This document shows, piece after piece, positions 43,203 to 52,498 of a DNA stretch of 64,000 nucleotides. Below the pieces are notes generated by a model. The model had not been told where the DNA came from and made no database searches. It worked only from the letters and a program-made list of their open reading frames with translations. The DNA comes from JAIRNF01 sp031551125 (lineage in GTDB: Bacteria > Bacteroidota > Bacteroidia > Bacteroidales > UBA932), in assembly GCA_031551125.1 (NCBI GenBank), contig JAVBOB010000004.1, forward strand, positions 137,211 to 201,210. Direction: 5' to 3'. How positions within the stretch are numbered: position 1 is the stretch's first letter; every line of letters starts with the position of its first letter. The position numbers and the translations under genes were made by a program.

Positions 43203-44381
43203 ATGTCTTGCATAAAACTCAAATCGGGTAGAGAAGACTCTATCCTACGCTTCCATCCGTGGATATTTTCAGGCGCTATCAGCAATATATCAGGAAAGGT
43301 TGATGAAGGTGATGTTGTACAGGTTTACTCTGCCGATGGCAAGCTACTCGCATCAGGACACTATCAGATAGGCTCTATAAGCGTTCGCATTCTTACGTTT
43401 GGAGAAGAGAAGGTTGATGAACACTTTTGGCTAAATCGTTTAAAGCAGGCATACGAGCTTCGTAATCGCTTAGGGTTAACGGATAGCAAAGAAACTACCG
43501 CCTACCGTCTGGTTCATGGTGAAGGTGATTTTCTTCCCGGTTTAATAGTAGATATTTATGGAACTACCGCGGTTATTCAAGCCCATTCGGCAGGTATGTT
43601 CCGCAGCCGTCAGCTCATTGTTGATGCGTTACAATCCTTATATGGAAATAGGCTAACAGCCGTGTATGACAAAAGCGAGGGAACTGTTCCGTTTAAAGCA
43701 GGGCTTGAGGCAAAAGACGGCTACCTTTTCGGAACAAAAGAAGAGTCGGCCGTTTTGGAGTACGGCAATACGTTTAGTATTGACTGGGCAGAAGGGCAAA
43801 AAACCGGATTTTTCTTAGACCAACGCGAGAACCGGAGGCTACTACAACAGTACAGCAAAGATGCCAGAGTACTTAACACCTTTTGCTATACCGGAGGATT
43901 CTCGGTATATGCCCTGCAAGGTGGCGCTCAGCTGGTACATTCGGTTGATAGCTCAAAAAAAGCCATTGAGCTAACCAATACCAACGTTGACCTGAATTTT
44001 GGAGCAACCACCCAACATCAATCATACGCTACCGATACGTTTGATTTTTTACGAAACAGCAATGACCTATACGATATAGTAGTGCTAGACCCTCCGGCCT
44101 TTGCCAAACACAAAGCGGCGCTGAGTAACGCATTACAAGCATACAAAAGGTTAAACCTTGCCGCACTATCGCATATTGAAAGTGGAGGGTTGCTGTTTAC
44201 CTTCAGCTGTTCACAGGTAGTAAGTAAAACAGATTTTCAGAATGCTGTTTTCTCGGCTGCTGCTATCAGCAAGCGAAAGGTACGTATCATAAACCGTCTT
44301 ACTCAACCTGCCGACCACCCGGTAAGCATATACCACCCCGAGGGCGAATACCTGAAAGGCTTTGTTTTACAAGTTGAATAA
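43203..44381 (+). CDS. RlmI-like 23S rRNA (cytosine-C5)-methyltransferase
   Basis: 392 residues from the ATG at 43203, chosen because it begins the family's N-terminal PUA domain (SGREDSILRFHPWIFSGAI) and avoids overlapping the exonuclease gene. Class I SAM fold: SAM-binding VLNTFCYTGGFSVYALQGGA, catalytic VVLDPPAFAKHK, and the cysteine motif FSCSQVVS. E. coli RlmI makes m5C1962 in 23S rRNA. The same reaction is likely but other RlmI/RlmK-type targets are possible. Confidence 0.88.
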   Translation: MSCIKLKSGREDSILRFHPWIFSGAISNISGKVDEGDVVQVYSADGKLLASGHYQIGSISVRILTFGEEKVDEHFWLNRLKQAYELRNRLGLTDSKETTAYRLVHGEGDFLPGLIVDIYGTTAVIQAHSAGMFRSRQLIVDALQSLYGNRLTAVYDKSEGTVPFKAGLEAKDGYLFGTKEESAVLEYGNTFSIDWAEGQKTGFFLDQRENRRLLQQYSKDARVLNTFCYTGGFSVYALQGGAQLVHSVDSSKKAIELTNTNVDLNFGATTQHQSYATDTFDFLRNSNDLYDIVVLDPPAFAKHKAALSNALQAYKRLNLAALSHIESGGLLFTFSCSQVVSKTDFQNAVFSAAAISKRKVRIINRLTQPADHPVSIYHPEGEYLKGFVLQVE

Positions 44382-44392
44382 ACCGTTACGTT

Positions 44393-44872
44393 ATGGCTGA
44401 AGATTTAAAAATACTGGCAAACATATCTAAAGAAGAGCAGTATAAGAATTTGCTTCCACAGGTAAAAGCGCTGCTGGAGGGTGAAAGCGACCTAACAGCA
44501 AATCTTGCCAATATGGTAGCGGCGCTTAAAGAAACGTTTGGATTCTTTTGGGTTGGATTTTATTTAGTGAAGGATAATGAGCTTGTACTAGCTCCCTTTC
44601 AAGGCCCTGTAGCATGTACACGTATTGGTAGGGGAAAAGGTGTTTGCGGAACGGCATGGGAACAACAACAAACCATAGTTGTACCCAATGTTGAAACCTT
44701 TCCGGGACACATTGCTTGTAGCTCTCGTTCACGCTCAGAAATTGTTCTCCCACTAAAAGCAAAAGATGGTACAATAGTAGGCGTTCTTGATGTTGATAGC
44801 GACCGGCTAAACAACTTTGATGAGGTTGATGCGTTTTATCTTGAAAGGTTACTCGCCTTTCTGAATTTATAA
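44393..44872 (+). CDS. msrC: Free methionine-(R)-sulfoxide reductase, GAF domain
   Basis: 159 residues, one GAF domain. Reduces free Met-R-SO with thioredoxin. The three redox cysteines are C75 (PVACTRIG), C85 (KGVCGTAW) and C109 (HIACSSRS), with the same spacing (10 and 24) as C84/C94/C118 of the E. coli enzyme. Eleven bases after the methyltransferase gene, likely one transcript. Confidence 0.92.
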   Translation: MAEDLKILANISKEEQYKNLLPQVKALLEGESDLTANLANMVAALKETFGFFWVGFYLVKDNELVLAPFQGPVACTRIGRGKGVCGTAWEQQQTIVVPNVETFPGHIACSSRSRSEIVLPLKAKDGTIVGVLDVDSDRLNNFDEVDAFYLERLLAFLNL

Positions 44873-44917
44873 CTCCAGTTCAACACACATCATTGAGAGC
44901 GAAACAATGAAATGGAT

Positions 44918-45125
44918 AGAGAAAGTCCCTGAAGGGGGCAAATGTGCATAAGCCCGTATGAAATGCGGGGAAACTAAAGAAGTAAAAACCGTTACGCGCG
45001 GAGCACTGTTCGTTTTTTGGGGAACGAACAGTGCTCCGCGCGTAATATAAAAAGGTACCATTCCTCTCCGTGGATTTTACCCACGGTTATGCATATTTAG
45101 TCCCTTCGGGACATTTGTGTGTATC
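44918..45125. repeat. Composite inverted element with perfect 23-bp central hairpin
   Basis: Outer words: AAGTCCCTGAAGGGGGCAAA (left) and, inverted on the right, the GTCCCTTCGGGAC and ATGCATA words near 45080-45112; CCGTGG...CCACGG lies at ~45068-45086. At the centre, 44992-45014 is exactly complementary to 45023-45045 (23 bp) around the loop TTTTGGGG; part of the arm reads GCGCGGAGCACTGTTCG. No ORF of note. It lies between convergent msrC and the alpha/beta hydrolase gene. Confidence 0.8.
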
Positions 45126-45178
45126 TGATAATAATCCGTTTATTCAAAAGATTGATTCGCTCTCAATGCCGTATTTTA

Positions 45179-46183
45179 TTAGTATCCTACATCGTATGTA
45201 TATGAATTGTAGGCTCTCTCTCCCCAGAATTCATATCCGCTATTTTCGTACTTGGTGCCCGATAGCAAGGTATGTATAAACCCATTCCGTTCTACCAGCA
45301 CCGTATGATAAATTTGTCCGTTAGGGTTTTGCTTTAAGTGAAACTGAATACGTCCATCCAGCGCATTATGAGTAATAAAAGCCGTATCTGTTTGCGATTG
45401 AAAGTTGAAGTAGGGAGATAAATCGCGCTGCATTTTCCAGCTACGGTACCATGTACCACCCGTAGGGCTTACCAACGGTTTTCCGTTATAAATAACTACG
45501 CTATCGTTATAGGCTATAACATCAAGAAAACGATTATCACCTCCTTTTAACCAGTCAACCAGCTTTTGGCGGTGCAAGGTATCCTCATAGCCGTATTCAC
45601 TGTCCAAAAAGGCTATGCGTTCAACATAAGCCGGAATAGCCTCCGGCCCGCTGATATAGTCAAATATAAACCTTCCTCCTCCGCTATGCCCGTTTAGCAT
45701 CACAACCGGATGGTATGGCACAAATATGCTAAGCAGGCTATCTACCATTTGTTGTATGAGCGCCTTACCCGAATCGGCATGCTCTCTACTCCATGCAGGC
45801 CAGCTCTTTTGGCTGGTTTCAAGGTAGGCAACCACCCAATTATAGTCAGCATTAGTAGCCCGTATAAAACGCATTTGTGCTCCGATATTTTGAATACCGT
45901 AATGCCAATCATCCCCATCCTGCATACGCTTTCCGGCAGTCCACTCAATAGTATTGCCATTTGGTAAAGCATATACCACCAATGCCGTTTTCTTTGCTTT
46001 ATCGAACTGTTCCGGCGATGGAGCGTTAACCACCATACGTACATCAGGGAAAGTACCTGTAATAACCATACGCTGCTCCCCTACCTCATTTTGAGTAAAA
46101 CCGTTTAAGTAGCAAGGGCTTTTCTTGGCGGCTATAAAAAGTATGGCGCTAGAGGCTAGAAATAACAGTAGAAATCGTTTCAT
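45179..46183 (-). CDS. Secreted alpha/beta-hydrolase-like protein
   Basis: 334 residues. Signal peptide (~1-19). The nucleophile elbow G165-H-S167-G-G-G follows the strand YHPVVMLN, indicating an alpha/beta hydrolase such as an esterase. Asp and His of the triad may be in the DSEYGYE region and the terminal FIHTLL segment, but this is not certain. It has its own -7 box at 46206-46213 and lies downstream of a SusCD operon on the same strand, separated from it by a terminator, so co-function with the SusCD pairs is possible but not shown. Confidence 0.75.
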   Translation of the reverse strand: MKRFLLLFLASSAILFIAAKKSPCYLNGFTQNEVGEQRMVITGTFPDVRMVVNAPSPEQFDKAKKTALVVYALPNGNTIEWTAGKRMQDGDDWHYGIQNIGAQMRFIRATNADYNWVVAYLETSQKSWPAWSREHADSGKALIQQMVDSLLSIFVPYHPVVMLNGHSGGGRFIFDYISGPEAIPAYVERIAFLDSEYGYEDTLHRQKLVDWLKGGDNRFLDVIAYNDSVVIYNGKPLVSPTGGTWYRSWKMQRDLSPYFNFQSQTDTAFITHNALDGRIQFHLKQNPNGQIYHTVLVERNGFIHTLLSGTKYENSGYEFWGERAYNSYTYDVGY

Positions 46184-46205
46184 AGTTTTGAGGTATAGGT
46201 TGAAA

Positions 46206-46213
46206 CAAAGGTA
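46206..46213 (-). promoter_or_regulatory. -7 box TACCTTTG for the alpha/beta hydrolase
   Basis: Perfect consensus, 23-30 bases before the ATG at 46183. Confidence 0.6.
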
Positions 46214-46235
46214 GGAAGTTTACAACAATGCCAAA

Positions 46236-46266
46236 ATAAAAGGCGGTTGGAAATCCAACCGCCTTT
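46236..46266 (-). terminator. Terminator after the first SusCD pair
   Basis: AAAGGCGGTTGG and its exact 12-base complement around AAAT. On the minus strand it is followed by TTTTATTTT. Confidence 0.85.
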
Positions 46267-46289
46267 ACATGTAAAGCAATAGCGAATAC

Positions 46290-48284
46290 TTATTTGATAT
46301 AGCTGTAGTACTCAGCATCTGTTGAGCAATCCCACCATACCGGACATGACCAAATAGGATTAGTCATAGCCTGCTTGTTAGAAGCCTTCAGCTGTGTGAG
46401 GTTATAGTTACTTTCATGCGTACTCTGGCTCCAACGGCGAGGCCAAGCTGTTAAGTCTGTAGGGGATGTACCAACAATCTTGCTGGTTGCTGTAAACTCT
46501 TTAGGACGCTTATAGTCGGGGTAAACATTGCCAAAACTGCCAATATTACCAGCGCTATAGTTAAAGCGGCGCATGTCATTCCAGTTTTCCAAATCGAAGC
46601 CCATAGCTATCATTTTTTGGCGCATAATTTCAGCCATTGTTAAGCTACCGGAGGTTTGACAAACAGCAGCACTACCCATGTATGCAACAATATCAGCCGC
46701 TTCCATCGGCATTTCATCAGGGTTCTGAGATCCATCACTCTTCCACTGATTCAACTTAATTTGCATACGGTCAAAATGAGCCTGAATACCATCCCTATAA
46801 GCCGTATATGCGTTACCTGCATCTCCCTTACGGAAGTAAACTTCTGCCTTTATAAAGCACATTTCGGCATAAGTTAAAAGGTCAGAATCAGAATTCGGAC
46901 GTGCATAGAACGTACCAGTACCTGCCACATAGTCATAACTTGTAGAAGGATAATAGTACATATTGTTAGATGCCCGACCACTGGTAGACATACTATTAGC
47001 ACGCATATTCACATAAATAGTGTCACCTGCACGTTTGTAGTCAGTAGAGTTGCAATAAGCAGCTCCCTTTTGATAAAGAACCGAAACCTTCATGCCGTCT
47101 ACCGTGGTTTGATGAAGCGGAGTCATAGCAGCAACAAAAACAGCTTGTTCTGCGCTTTCTGTGGCTTTAAAGGTATAGGTTATCGTTATATTCTTTTCAT
47201 TAGCAAAAAGTGGCGAGTTAATAGGACCACCTTCTTTACGAATATCGGAGTTCATCATATCAATACCCATATCTCGAGCCCATTCATAACTTGCTATTTT
47301 TCCAGCAGCATTCAACTTAACGTTTTTCATTATGGCCGGCACCAACTTGGTCATACGCGGGTCAAGAACGCCTGAACCTCCCGTAAAATTGTTAGTTAGC
47401 ATGTTTATATACCAACGAGTAAGGCGTTGTGTGCTTCCATAAGCCGTACAATCCCAAATAGTACTGGTTTGGTAAGGGTCGCTAACAGTAAAGTTAACTT
47501 GGTCTCCCGCTACATTGTAATGCTTCATAATCGTATTATCGCTGTTAGATTGCGGAGCGCTCGCCAAAGCAGTTAAAATAGCATCGCCATTATAAAGATC
47601 TGCTTTCTTCGAAACCTTTAGCATGTAGCGAGCCTTTAAACCGTAGCAGAGTTTTAGCCACTTGCTTACATCGCCACCATTCCACAAATCACCGGCCGAT
47701 AAAGATTTAACCTTTGGATCGGTGGTAATTTGAGTTTTATTGAAGTTTTCGATAGCTTTATCCAAATACTCCATGCAAAGCTGGTACATAGTCTTCCCAT
47801 CATCATAAGCAGGGTCGCTCTTATAAATAAAGGCTTCTTGAATAGGGAGCTCTCCATGTAAATCCAACATCATCATAAAGCCCATCGCTTTAATACAGTA
47901 TGCTGCTCCAGCATAGTGATAAGCCCCTGTTTCTTCAGCCTTTTTAATCATAGGGTTAATGTTAACGGCAGCTCCAACGTACCAGTTTTGGTAAACAGTA
48001 GTACAGGTACCCTGTTGGGGGTCCCATGCAGCAAGAGAGCTGTTCGTACCCGAAGCGTATGTTTGTGTTAGCGTACCAATAAACGTATTAGCCCGCATAC
48101 CCGCAGTACCCCATGCGTAAGCATAGTAGTTTTGTATCCAAGGGAGGCGTAAGTCAACCGTTGTGGTTTCCGAAATAGCGTAATCCTGATCGGTATTCAC
48201 ATCCAAAAACTTATCACATGACGATACTCCGAATGAGAGCATCAGCCCCGATAGTATATATAATAGTTTCTTCTTCATGTTCAT
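46290..48284 (-). CDS. SusD/RagB-family outer-membrane lipoprotein (pair 1)
   Basis: 664 residues. Lipobox GVSSC after MKKKLLYILSGLMLSF, then FLDVNTDQDYA. TPR-like helical SusD fold with LLDLHGELPIQEAF and the late words TYAEMCFIKAEVYFRKGDAG, MRQKMIAMGFDLENWNDMRRF. Forms the lid of the SusC transporter and binds the ligand at the surface. Ligand unknown: no glycoside hydrolase, lyase or sulfatase gene is adjacent. Six bases after susC. Confidence 0.9.
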   Translation of the reverse strand: MNMKKKLLYILSGLMLSFGVSSCDKFLDVNTDQDYAISETTTVDLRLPWIQNYYAYAWGTAGMRANTFIGTLTQTYASGTNSSLAAWDPQQGTCTTVYQNWYVGAAVNINPMIKKAEETGAYHYAGAAYCIKAMGFMMMLDLHGELPIQEAFIYKSDPAYDDGKTMYQLCMEYLDKAIENFNKTQITTDPKVKSLSAGDLWNGGDVSKWLKLCYGLKARYMLKVSKKADLYNGDAILTALASAPQSNSDNTIMKHYNVAGDQVNFTVSDPYQTSTIWDCTAYGSTQRLTRWYINMLTNNFTGGSGVLDPRMTKLVPAIMKNVKLNAAGKIASYEWARDMGIDMMNSDIRKEGGPINSPLFANEKNITITYTFKATESAEQAVFVAAMTPLHQTTVDGMKVSVLYQKGAAYCNSTDYKRAGDTIYVNMRANSMSTSGRASNNMYYYPSTSYDYVAGTGTFYARPNSDSDLLTYAEMCFIKAEVYFRKGDAGNAYTAYRDGIQAHFDRMQIKLNQWKSDGSQNPDEMPMEAADIVAYMGSAAVCQTSGSLTMAEIMRQKMIAMGFDLENWNDMRRFNYSAGNIGSFGNVYPDYKRPKEFTATSKIVGTSPTDLTAWPRRWSQSTHESNYNLTQLKASNKQAMTNPIWSCPVWWDCSTDAEYYSYIK

Positions 48285-48290
48285 AATTAT

Positions 48291-51200
48291 TTAGAAGGTT
48301 AGATTAACACCAAATGATATACCTGCTGTAGAAGGAACGCCACAGTAGTCAATACCCACAGAACCGGAGCCGCCAGTACCCGAGCCGGCAGAAGCTGTTT
48401 CGGGATCCGGACCATCATAGTTGGTTAGTAGCCATAAGTTAGTCCCGGTAACCGTTGCGGTTAAGCCTTTTATAATATTTTGACCTTTTATAAGATTCTT
48501 AAAGTCGTACGATAAAGAGATAGAACGGAGCCTTAGCCAGTTGGTATCGGTCATAAAGTTGTAGGCATTGCTAGAGTAGTTTGTCCAATACTGCTGAATC
48601 ATGTAGCTACCCGATCTGCTAGCACCGTTAACATTGTATGTTTTACCGGCCTCATAAGTAGTGGTCTTATCTTCCCATACAGGGTTAGCACTTGTACCTG
48701 TATTTACTACACTCGTAAAAGTTACAGAGTTACGGTCAGTTGCCGTACGAGGAGCCATACCATTTCTAGTTAAATAGTAATCAGTACCGTTGTATATCAT
48801 ACCGCCAAACCGAATGTCAAAAAGAAATGACAAGTTAAAGTTTTTATAGGTAAGGCTATTATTAAAGCCACCTATCATATCAGGCTCACGGTTTCCTACT
48901 ACTGTGCTGTTAGCTGTAGTAACTTTGTATAAACCTGTAGTTTGATCAAATTGATAACGACCGCCAGCGATCTCCTTACCATCAGCACCAGTTTCTCTAT
49001 TCCACACGTCGCCAATCAGACCGAGGAAATAGCCTCCATTGGGTATTGAACCGGCACGTATGCCACCCATTTGGGCATCAGTTACGTAGAAAATATCAAC
49101 ACCGGCAACAAACTTACCCAAACGGTTGCGATTGCCTGAAAGGTTCAGAGTTGCTTCCCACGTAAAATCTTTGGTAACAATGGGCTTACCGGTGATCATA
49201 AGCTCCATACCCTTGTTGGTAACCGATCCGCCGTTCTGCGTTATGAATATGAATCCTGTAGACTGTGCTAAACGCGGAGCACATATCTGGTCTTCGGTTT
49301 TGCTGTTATAGTAAGTATAATCTAAACCTAAACGACCATTGAGGAATTTAAGTTCAACGCCAAACTCATAGGCTTTCTGTTGTTCGGGCTTCAAAGGCTT
49401 AGCCACACTACCAGCTGTCCAATCATCGCCGGTACCCAGCTTACCGCCATTCAATGTAGCAATAGCTCTACTATATACTTCTAGAGCGTAGGGATCTGCA
49501 TCTTTACCCACCTGGGCCCAAGAGGCGCGAATTTTACCAAAGTTCAATATACTATTCTTTGGAAGCAGCTCGGTAAATACGAAGCTACCCGATACTGAAG
49601 GGTAAAAATATGAACGGTTGTCTACCGGTAATGTTGACGACCAATCGTTACGTCCGGTTACCGTTAAGTAGGCAATATTTTTGTATGCTGCGCGAAACTC
49701 ACCATACATACCTGCCATACGCTTTTGCGTTGTTCTATCAGTAAATTGTTTATTGTTTTGTGCAATACTGGCAAAACTGATAATATCTTGAATAAACGTA
49801 TAGCCCCACATAGAGTTGTTTGTGCGCTTGGTTGCTTCAGTTGTAAAACCTAGTAGCAAGCCAAAATCAAAGTCGCCAAGCTGCTTATGAAAGTTACTCA
49901 TTACGTTGGTTGTAACATATTGGTAGCTGCTAATACCTTTAGAAAGAGAACCCTTTTGGTACATTTCCTTAACAGCAGCCTGAGGAGCAATGTAAGTATA
50001 AGGCTTTGTTGTATATTCATCAATACCGGCACGGGCTGTTACGTCCCACCAATCGGCTATTTTTACGCTGGCGTTAAGCGCTCCGGTAAAACGGCTTGTA
50101 GCATCGGTAAGCTCATTTTTGTTAATAATCCAATATGGGTTTTCGGTATCAGACGCCAACTCCTGTCTACCTTCAAACATGCGATACTTAGTTCCATCGT
50201 CATTCAGATAGTGAGTCATATCATCGCTTCGCGGCCATAGGTATCCTGCCACCATAGCGCCGGTTCCGCCGTAGTTATACAAACCAGCCGAGGTTAGCGT
50301 TTTTGTGGTGTTGGCTTGTGAGTATGTAGCATTGGCGCCAAGCGTTAAGATACCATACTTTTGCTCACCATTAAAACGGAAGGTTGTTCTATCATACTTG
50401 TTAGTAGAAATAACGCTGGTTTGGTTAAAGTTAGAAGCTGACAGGAAGAAGCTGTTGTTTTTACCTCCTCCTGATATGCTCACGCTATTATCGAAAATAT
50501 TACTGCCTTGAAATAATCCACCAATGTTATCGTATACCTCTCCTGATATTGGAGTATTGTTCCACGAACTCATGGTTAAATCAGTAAAAGTCCCAGCTGC
50601 GTTGTAGCTACCTCTTCCATAAGTTGATTGCTGTTCTTGAGTACCTTTTATCCATGAGTAAGTATACTTACTACTAAAGTTTACTCTCGCAGCACCTTCA
50701 GCTCCCTTCTTAGTGGTAATAATAACAACCCCATCGGCAGCACGCGAACCGTACAAAGCAGCAGCAGCGGCGCCTTTCAAAACCGACATGCTTTCAATAT
50801 CCTCCGGGTTAACGTCCATTACGCGGTTGCTAAAAGTAGTAGCGCTTTTAGTTACCCCGTCAGTACCCGAACTACCACTGTTTATGGTAGAGTTATCATA
50901 AATAATACCATCTACAACAAACAAGGGCTGGTTATCACGAGATTCACTGGCCGAGTTACCTCCACGAATGGTGATATTCGATCCGGCACCGGCAGCACCA
51001 CCCGACTGGGTAATGTTTACGCCCGGTATTTTACCTGCTAATGCGTTAACTACGTTGGCTTGCTTGTTCTTCATCAGCTCGCTAGCCTTTAAGTCCTGCA
51101 CAGCATAACCTAGAGCTTTTCTTTCCTTCTTAATACCCATTGCCGTTACCACTGTCTCGGTAAGCGTCATGGCATCCGATTCCATTTCAGCGTTAACTAC

Positions 51201-51464
51201 TGAACGGCCGGTAATATCAACATCAATATCTTTCATACCCATGAACGAAAAGTTAAGCGTTTTTCCACCTGTGGGAACAGTAATACTGTACTCTCCGTTG
51301 TCATTGGTTGTAGTAACCGCAGAAGGAAACCCCTTTACGGTAACTGTTGCGAAAGAAACAGGTGCTCCATCATCCTTCGAAGTTACCCTACCGGTAACCC
51401 TTTGGGCGTAGGAAATACCCACTCCTGCCAGCATAAGCAAAGCAAACAAAATGGTTCTTTTCAT
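48291..51464 (-). CDS. SusC/RagA-family TonB-linked transporter (pair 1)
   Basis: 1057 residues. Signal peptide (~1-20), CarboxypepD_reg-like domain (~22-105; VTGRVTSKDDGAPVSFATV), TonB-box-like stretch (TLTETVVTAMGIKKERKALG), plug (~125-245; GKIPGVNI, NQPLFVVDGIIYDN, GAAAAALYGSRAADGVVIIT), then a 22-strand barrel ending GISFGVNLTF. Forms an outer-membrane complex with the SusD encoded next. A perfect -7 box precedes it, so pair 1 is transcribed independently of pair 2. Confidence 0.93.
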   Translation of the reverse strand: MKRTILFALLMLAGVGISYAQRVTGRVTSKDDGAPVSFATVTVKGFPSAVTTTNDNGEYSITVPTGGKTLNFSFMGMKDIDVDITGRSVVNAEMESDAMTLTETVVTAMGIKKERKALGYAVQDLKASELMKNKQANVVNALAGKIPGVNITQSGGAAGAGSNITIRGGNSASESRDNQPLFVVDGIIYDNSTINSGSSGTDGVTKSATTFSNRVMDVNPEDIESMSVLKGAAAAALYGSRAADGVVIITTKKGAEGAARVNFSSKYTYSWIKGTQEQQSTYGRGSYNAAGTFTDLTMSSWNNTPISGEVYDNIGGLFQGSNIFDNSVSISGGGKNNSFFLSASNFNQTSVISTNKYDRTTFRFNGEQKYGILTLGANATYSQANTTKTLTSAGLYNYGGTGAMVAGYLWPRSDDMTHYLNDDGTKYRMFEGRQELASDTENPYWIINKNELTDATSRFTGALNASVKIADWWDVTARAGIDEYTTKPYTYIAPQAAVKEMYQKGSLSKGISSYQYVTTNVMSNFHKQLGDFDFGLLLGFTTEATKRTNNSMWGYTFIQDIISFASIAQNNKQFTDRTTQKRMAGMYGEFRAAYKNIAYLTVTGRNDWSSTLPVDNRSYFYPSVSGSFVFTELLPKNSILNFGKIRASWAQVGKDADPYALEVYSRAIATLNGGKLGTGDDWTAGSVAKPLKPEQQKAYEFGVELKFLNGRLGLDYTYYNSKTEDQICAPRLAQSTGFIFITQNGGSVTNKGMELMITGKPIVTKDFTWEATLNLSGNRNRLGKFVAGVDIFYVTDAQMGGIRAGSIPNGGYFLGLIGDVWNRETGADGKEIAGGRYQFDQTTGLYKVTTANSTVVGNREPDMIGGFNNSLTYKNFNLSFLFDIRFGGMIYNGTDYYLTRNGMAPRTATDRNSVTFTSVVNTGTSANPVWEDKTTTYEAGKTYNVNGASRSGSYMIQQYWTNYSSNAYNFMTDTNWLRLRSISLSYDFKNLIKGQNIIKGLTATVTGTNLWLLTNYDGPDPETASAGSGTGGSGSVGIDYCGVPSTAGISFGVNLTF

Positions 51465-51530
51465 ACTTTCTGATTTTTAGGTTTTTATTAGTTCACACAA
51501 ACACGCTATTTATGCCTGTTAAAGAAAGTC

Positions 51531-51538
51531 CAAATATA
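51531..51538 (-). promoter_or_regulatory. -7 box TATATTTG for SusCD pair 1
   Basis: Perfect consensus, 67-74 bases upstream of the ATG at 51464. Confidence 0.6.
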
Positions 51539-51636
51539 TACTATTTTGCATTAAAACGTACAATTTAACTACGAACTATTTCGCAACACGCTATAAATCA
51601 ACGAATAAAACTAGCAGTAACTTATTTTCACCAAAT

Positions 51637-51668
51637 AAAAAGCCGAACAGGATTTCTGTTCGGCTTTT
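51637..51668 (-). terminator. Terminator after SusCD pair 2 operon
   Basis: AAAAGCCGAACAG and its complement around GATTT, with a flanking A/T run. It separates the two SusCD operons. Confidence 0.85.
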
Positions 51669-51714
51669 AAGTGCTTGATCCTATAAATTAAAATAGGATC
51701 TTATTAGTTATTGG

Positions 51715-52479
51715 TCACTGTGTTTTCACAAAAATCACTTTATAATAATTTGTTGTTGCTCCACTTTCCGATACCACTTTAATTACTGTGGTTCTTTCAG
51801 CCTCTGTACCAGTCAACGATATAGCAGGGGTAATCGTTACATTCGATGATGCGTTAGTTTCGGTTACTGTTACAGTTGGAACAGCCGTTACAGATGGCCC
51901 CACATTATACACATAATTAAATTGTGATGAAGTAAACGCAGGGGTCAACCCTGTTGTTTTTCCATTTACCATTATTGCAGACAATGTTGCCACATTATAT
52001 GGAGCAATTACCTGCCAGTAATCTCCAGCAGTTGTATCAACCATTCCTTTTACTGTCTTAACGGCAATGCGATAATATATTGCATTTGATGTAATGGCGG
52101 TTGTACTGGGAATATCCCAAGACATAAAAAGACTATCTGCCCCATAGGACCTTGAATAGATCGCATCAGCAGCACTATAAGTATGAATAACTTGTAGATT
52201 TGTATATCGCTGAGCCGCCGGAAGTCCATTTGCTGCTATTTTACCCAATAACTTTACTTCAGATACCGGATCTACCGAAGTATAGTAAAGAAACAGGTTA
52301 AGCGTTTTTCCAGGATGTGGTCGAACGTTATCTATCAATGCTCCAAGATTAAGTAGAGTAATATAATACCTTGGATCGTTATCTGGTAATACAGGAACTC
52401 TCATTTCAAGCACATCCTTTGAACATGATGAGAATAGCATTACCAAAGAAACAATTACAATATGAATATATTTTTTCAT
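51715..52479 (-). CDS. Surface lipoprotein of SusCD pair 2 with cadherin-like beta-sandwich
   Basis: 254 residues from the ATG at 52479, which gives the lipoprotein signal MKKYIHIVIVSLVMLFSSC; the upstream extension of this frame would run into susD. The N-terminal ~150 residues are a beta-rich unknown domain, perhaps a fibronectin-like fold. The last ~85 residues (LSAIMVNGKTTGLTPAFTSS, then TNYYKVIFVKTQ) match the pattern of the cadherin-like beta-sandwich domain (PF12733 type). Probably a surface glycan- or ligand-binding protein, as SusE/F-type accessory proteins are. 19 bases after susD. Confidence 0.78.
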   Translation of the reverse strand: MKKYIHIVIVSLVMLFSSCSKDVLEMRVPVLPDNDPRYYITLLNLGALIDNVRPHPGKTLNLFLYYTSVDPVSEVKLLGKIAANGLPAAQRYTNLQVIHTYSAADAIYSRSYGADSLFMSWDIPSTTAITSNAIYYRIAVKTVKGMVDTTAGDYWQVIAPYNVATLSAIMVNGKTTGLTPAFTSSQFNYVYNVGPSVTAVPTVTVTETNASSNVTITPAISLTGTEAERTTVIKVVSESGATTNYYKVIFVKTQ

Positions 52480-52498
52480 AATTATCAATTTAGTAAGT

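Noticed and set aside
45070..45279. 69-codon ORF overlapping the hydrolase gene end
   Set aside because: Encoded by repeat sequence and antisense to the real gene.
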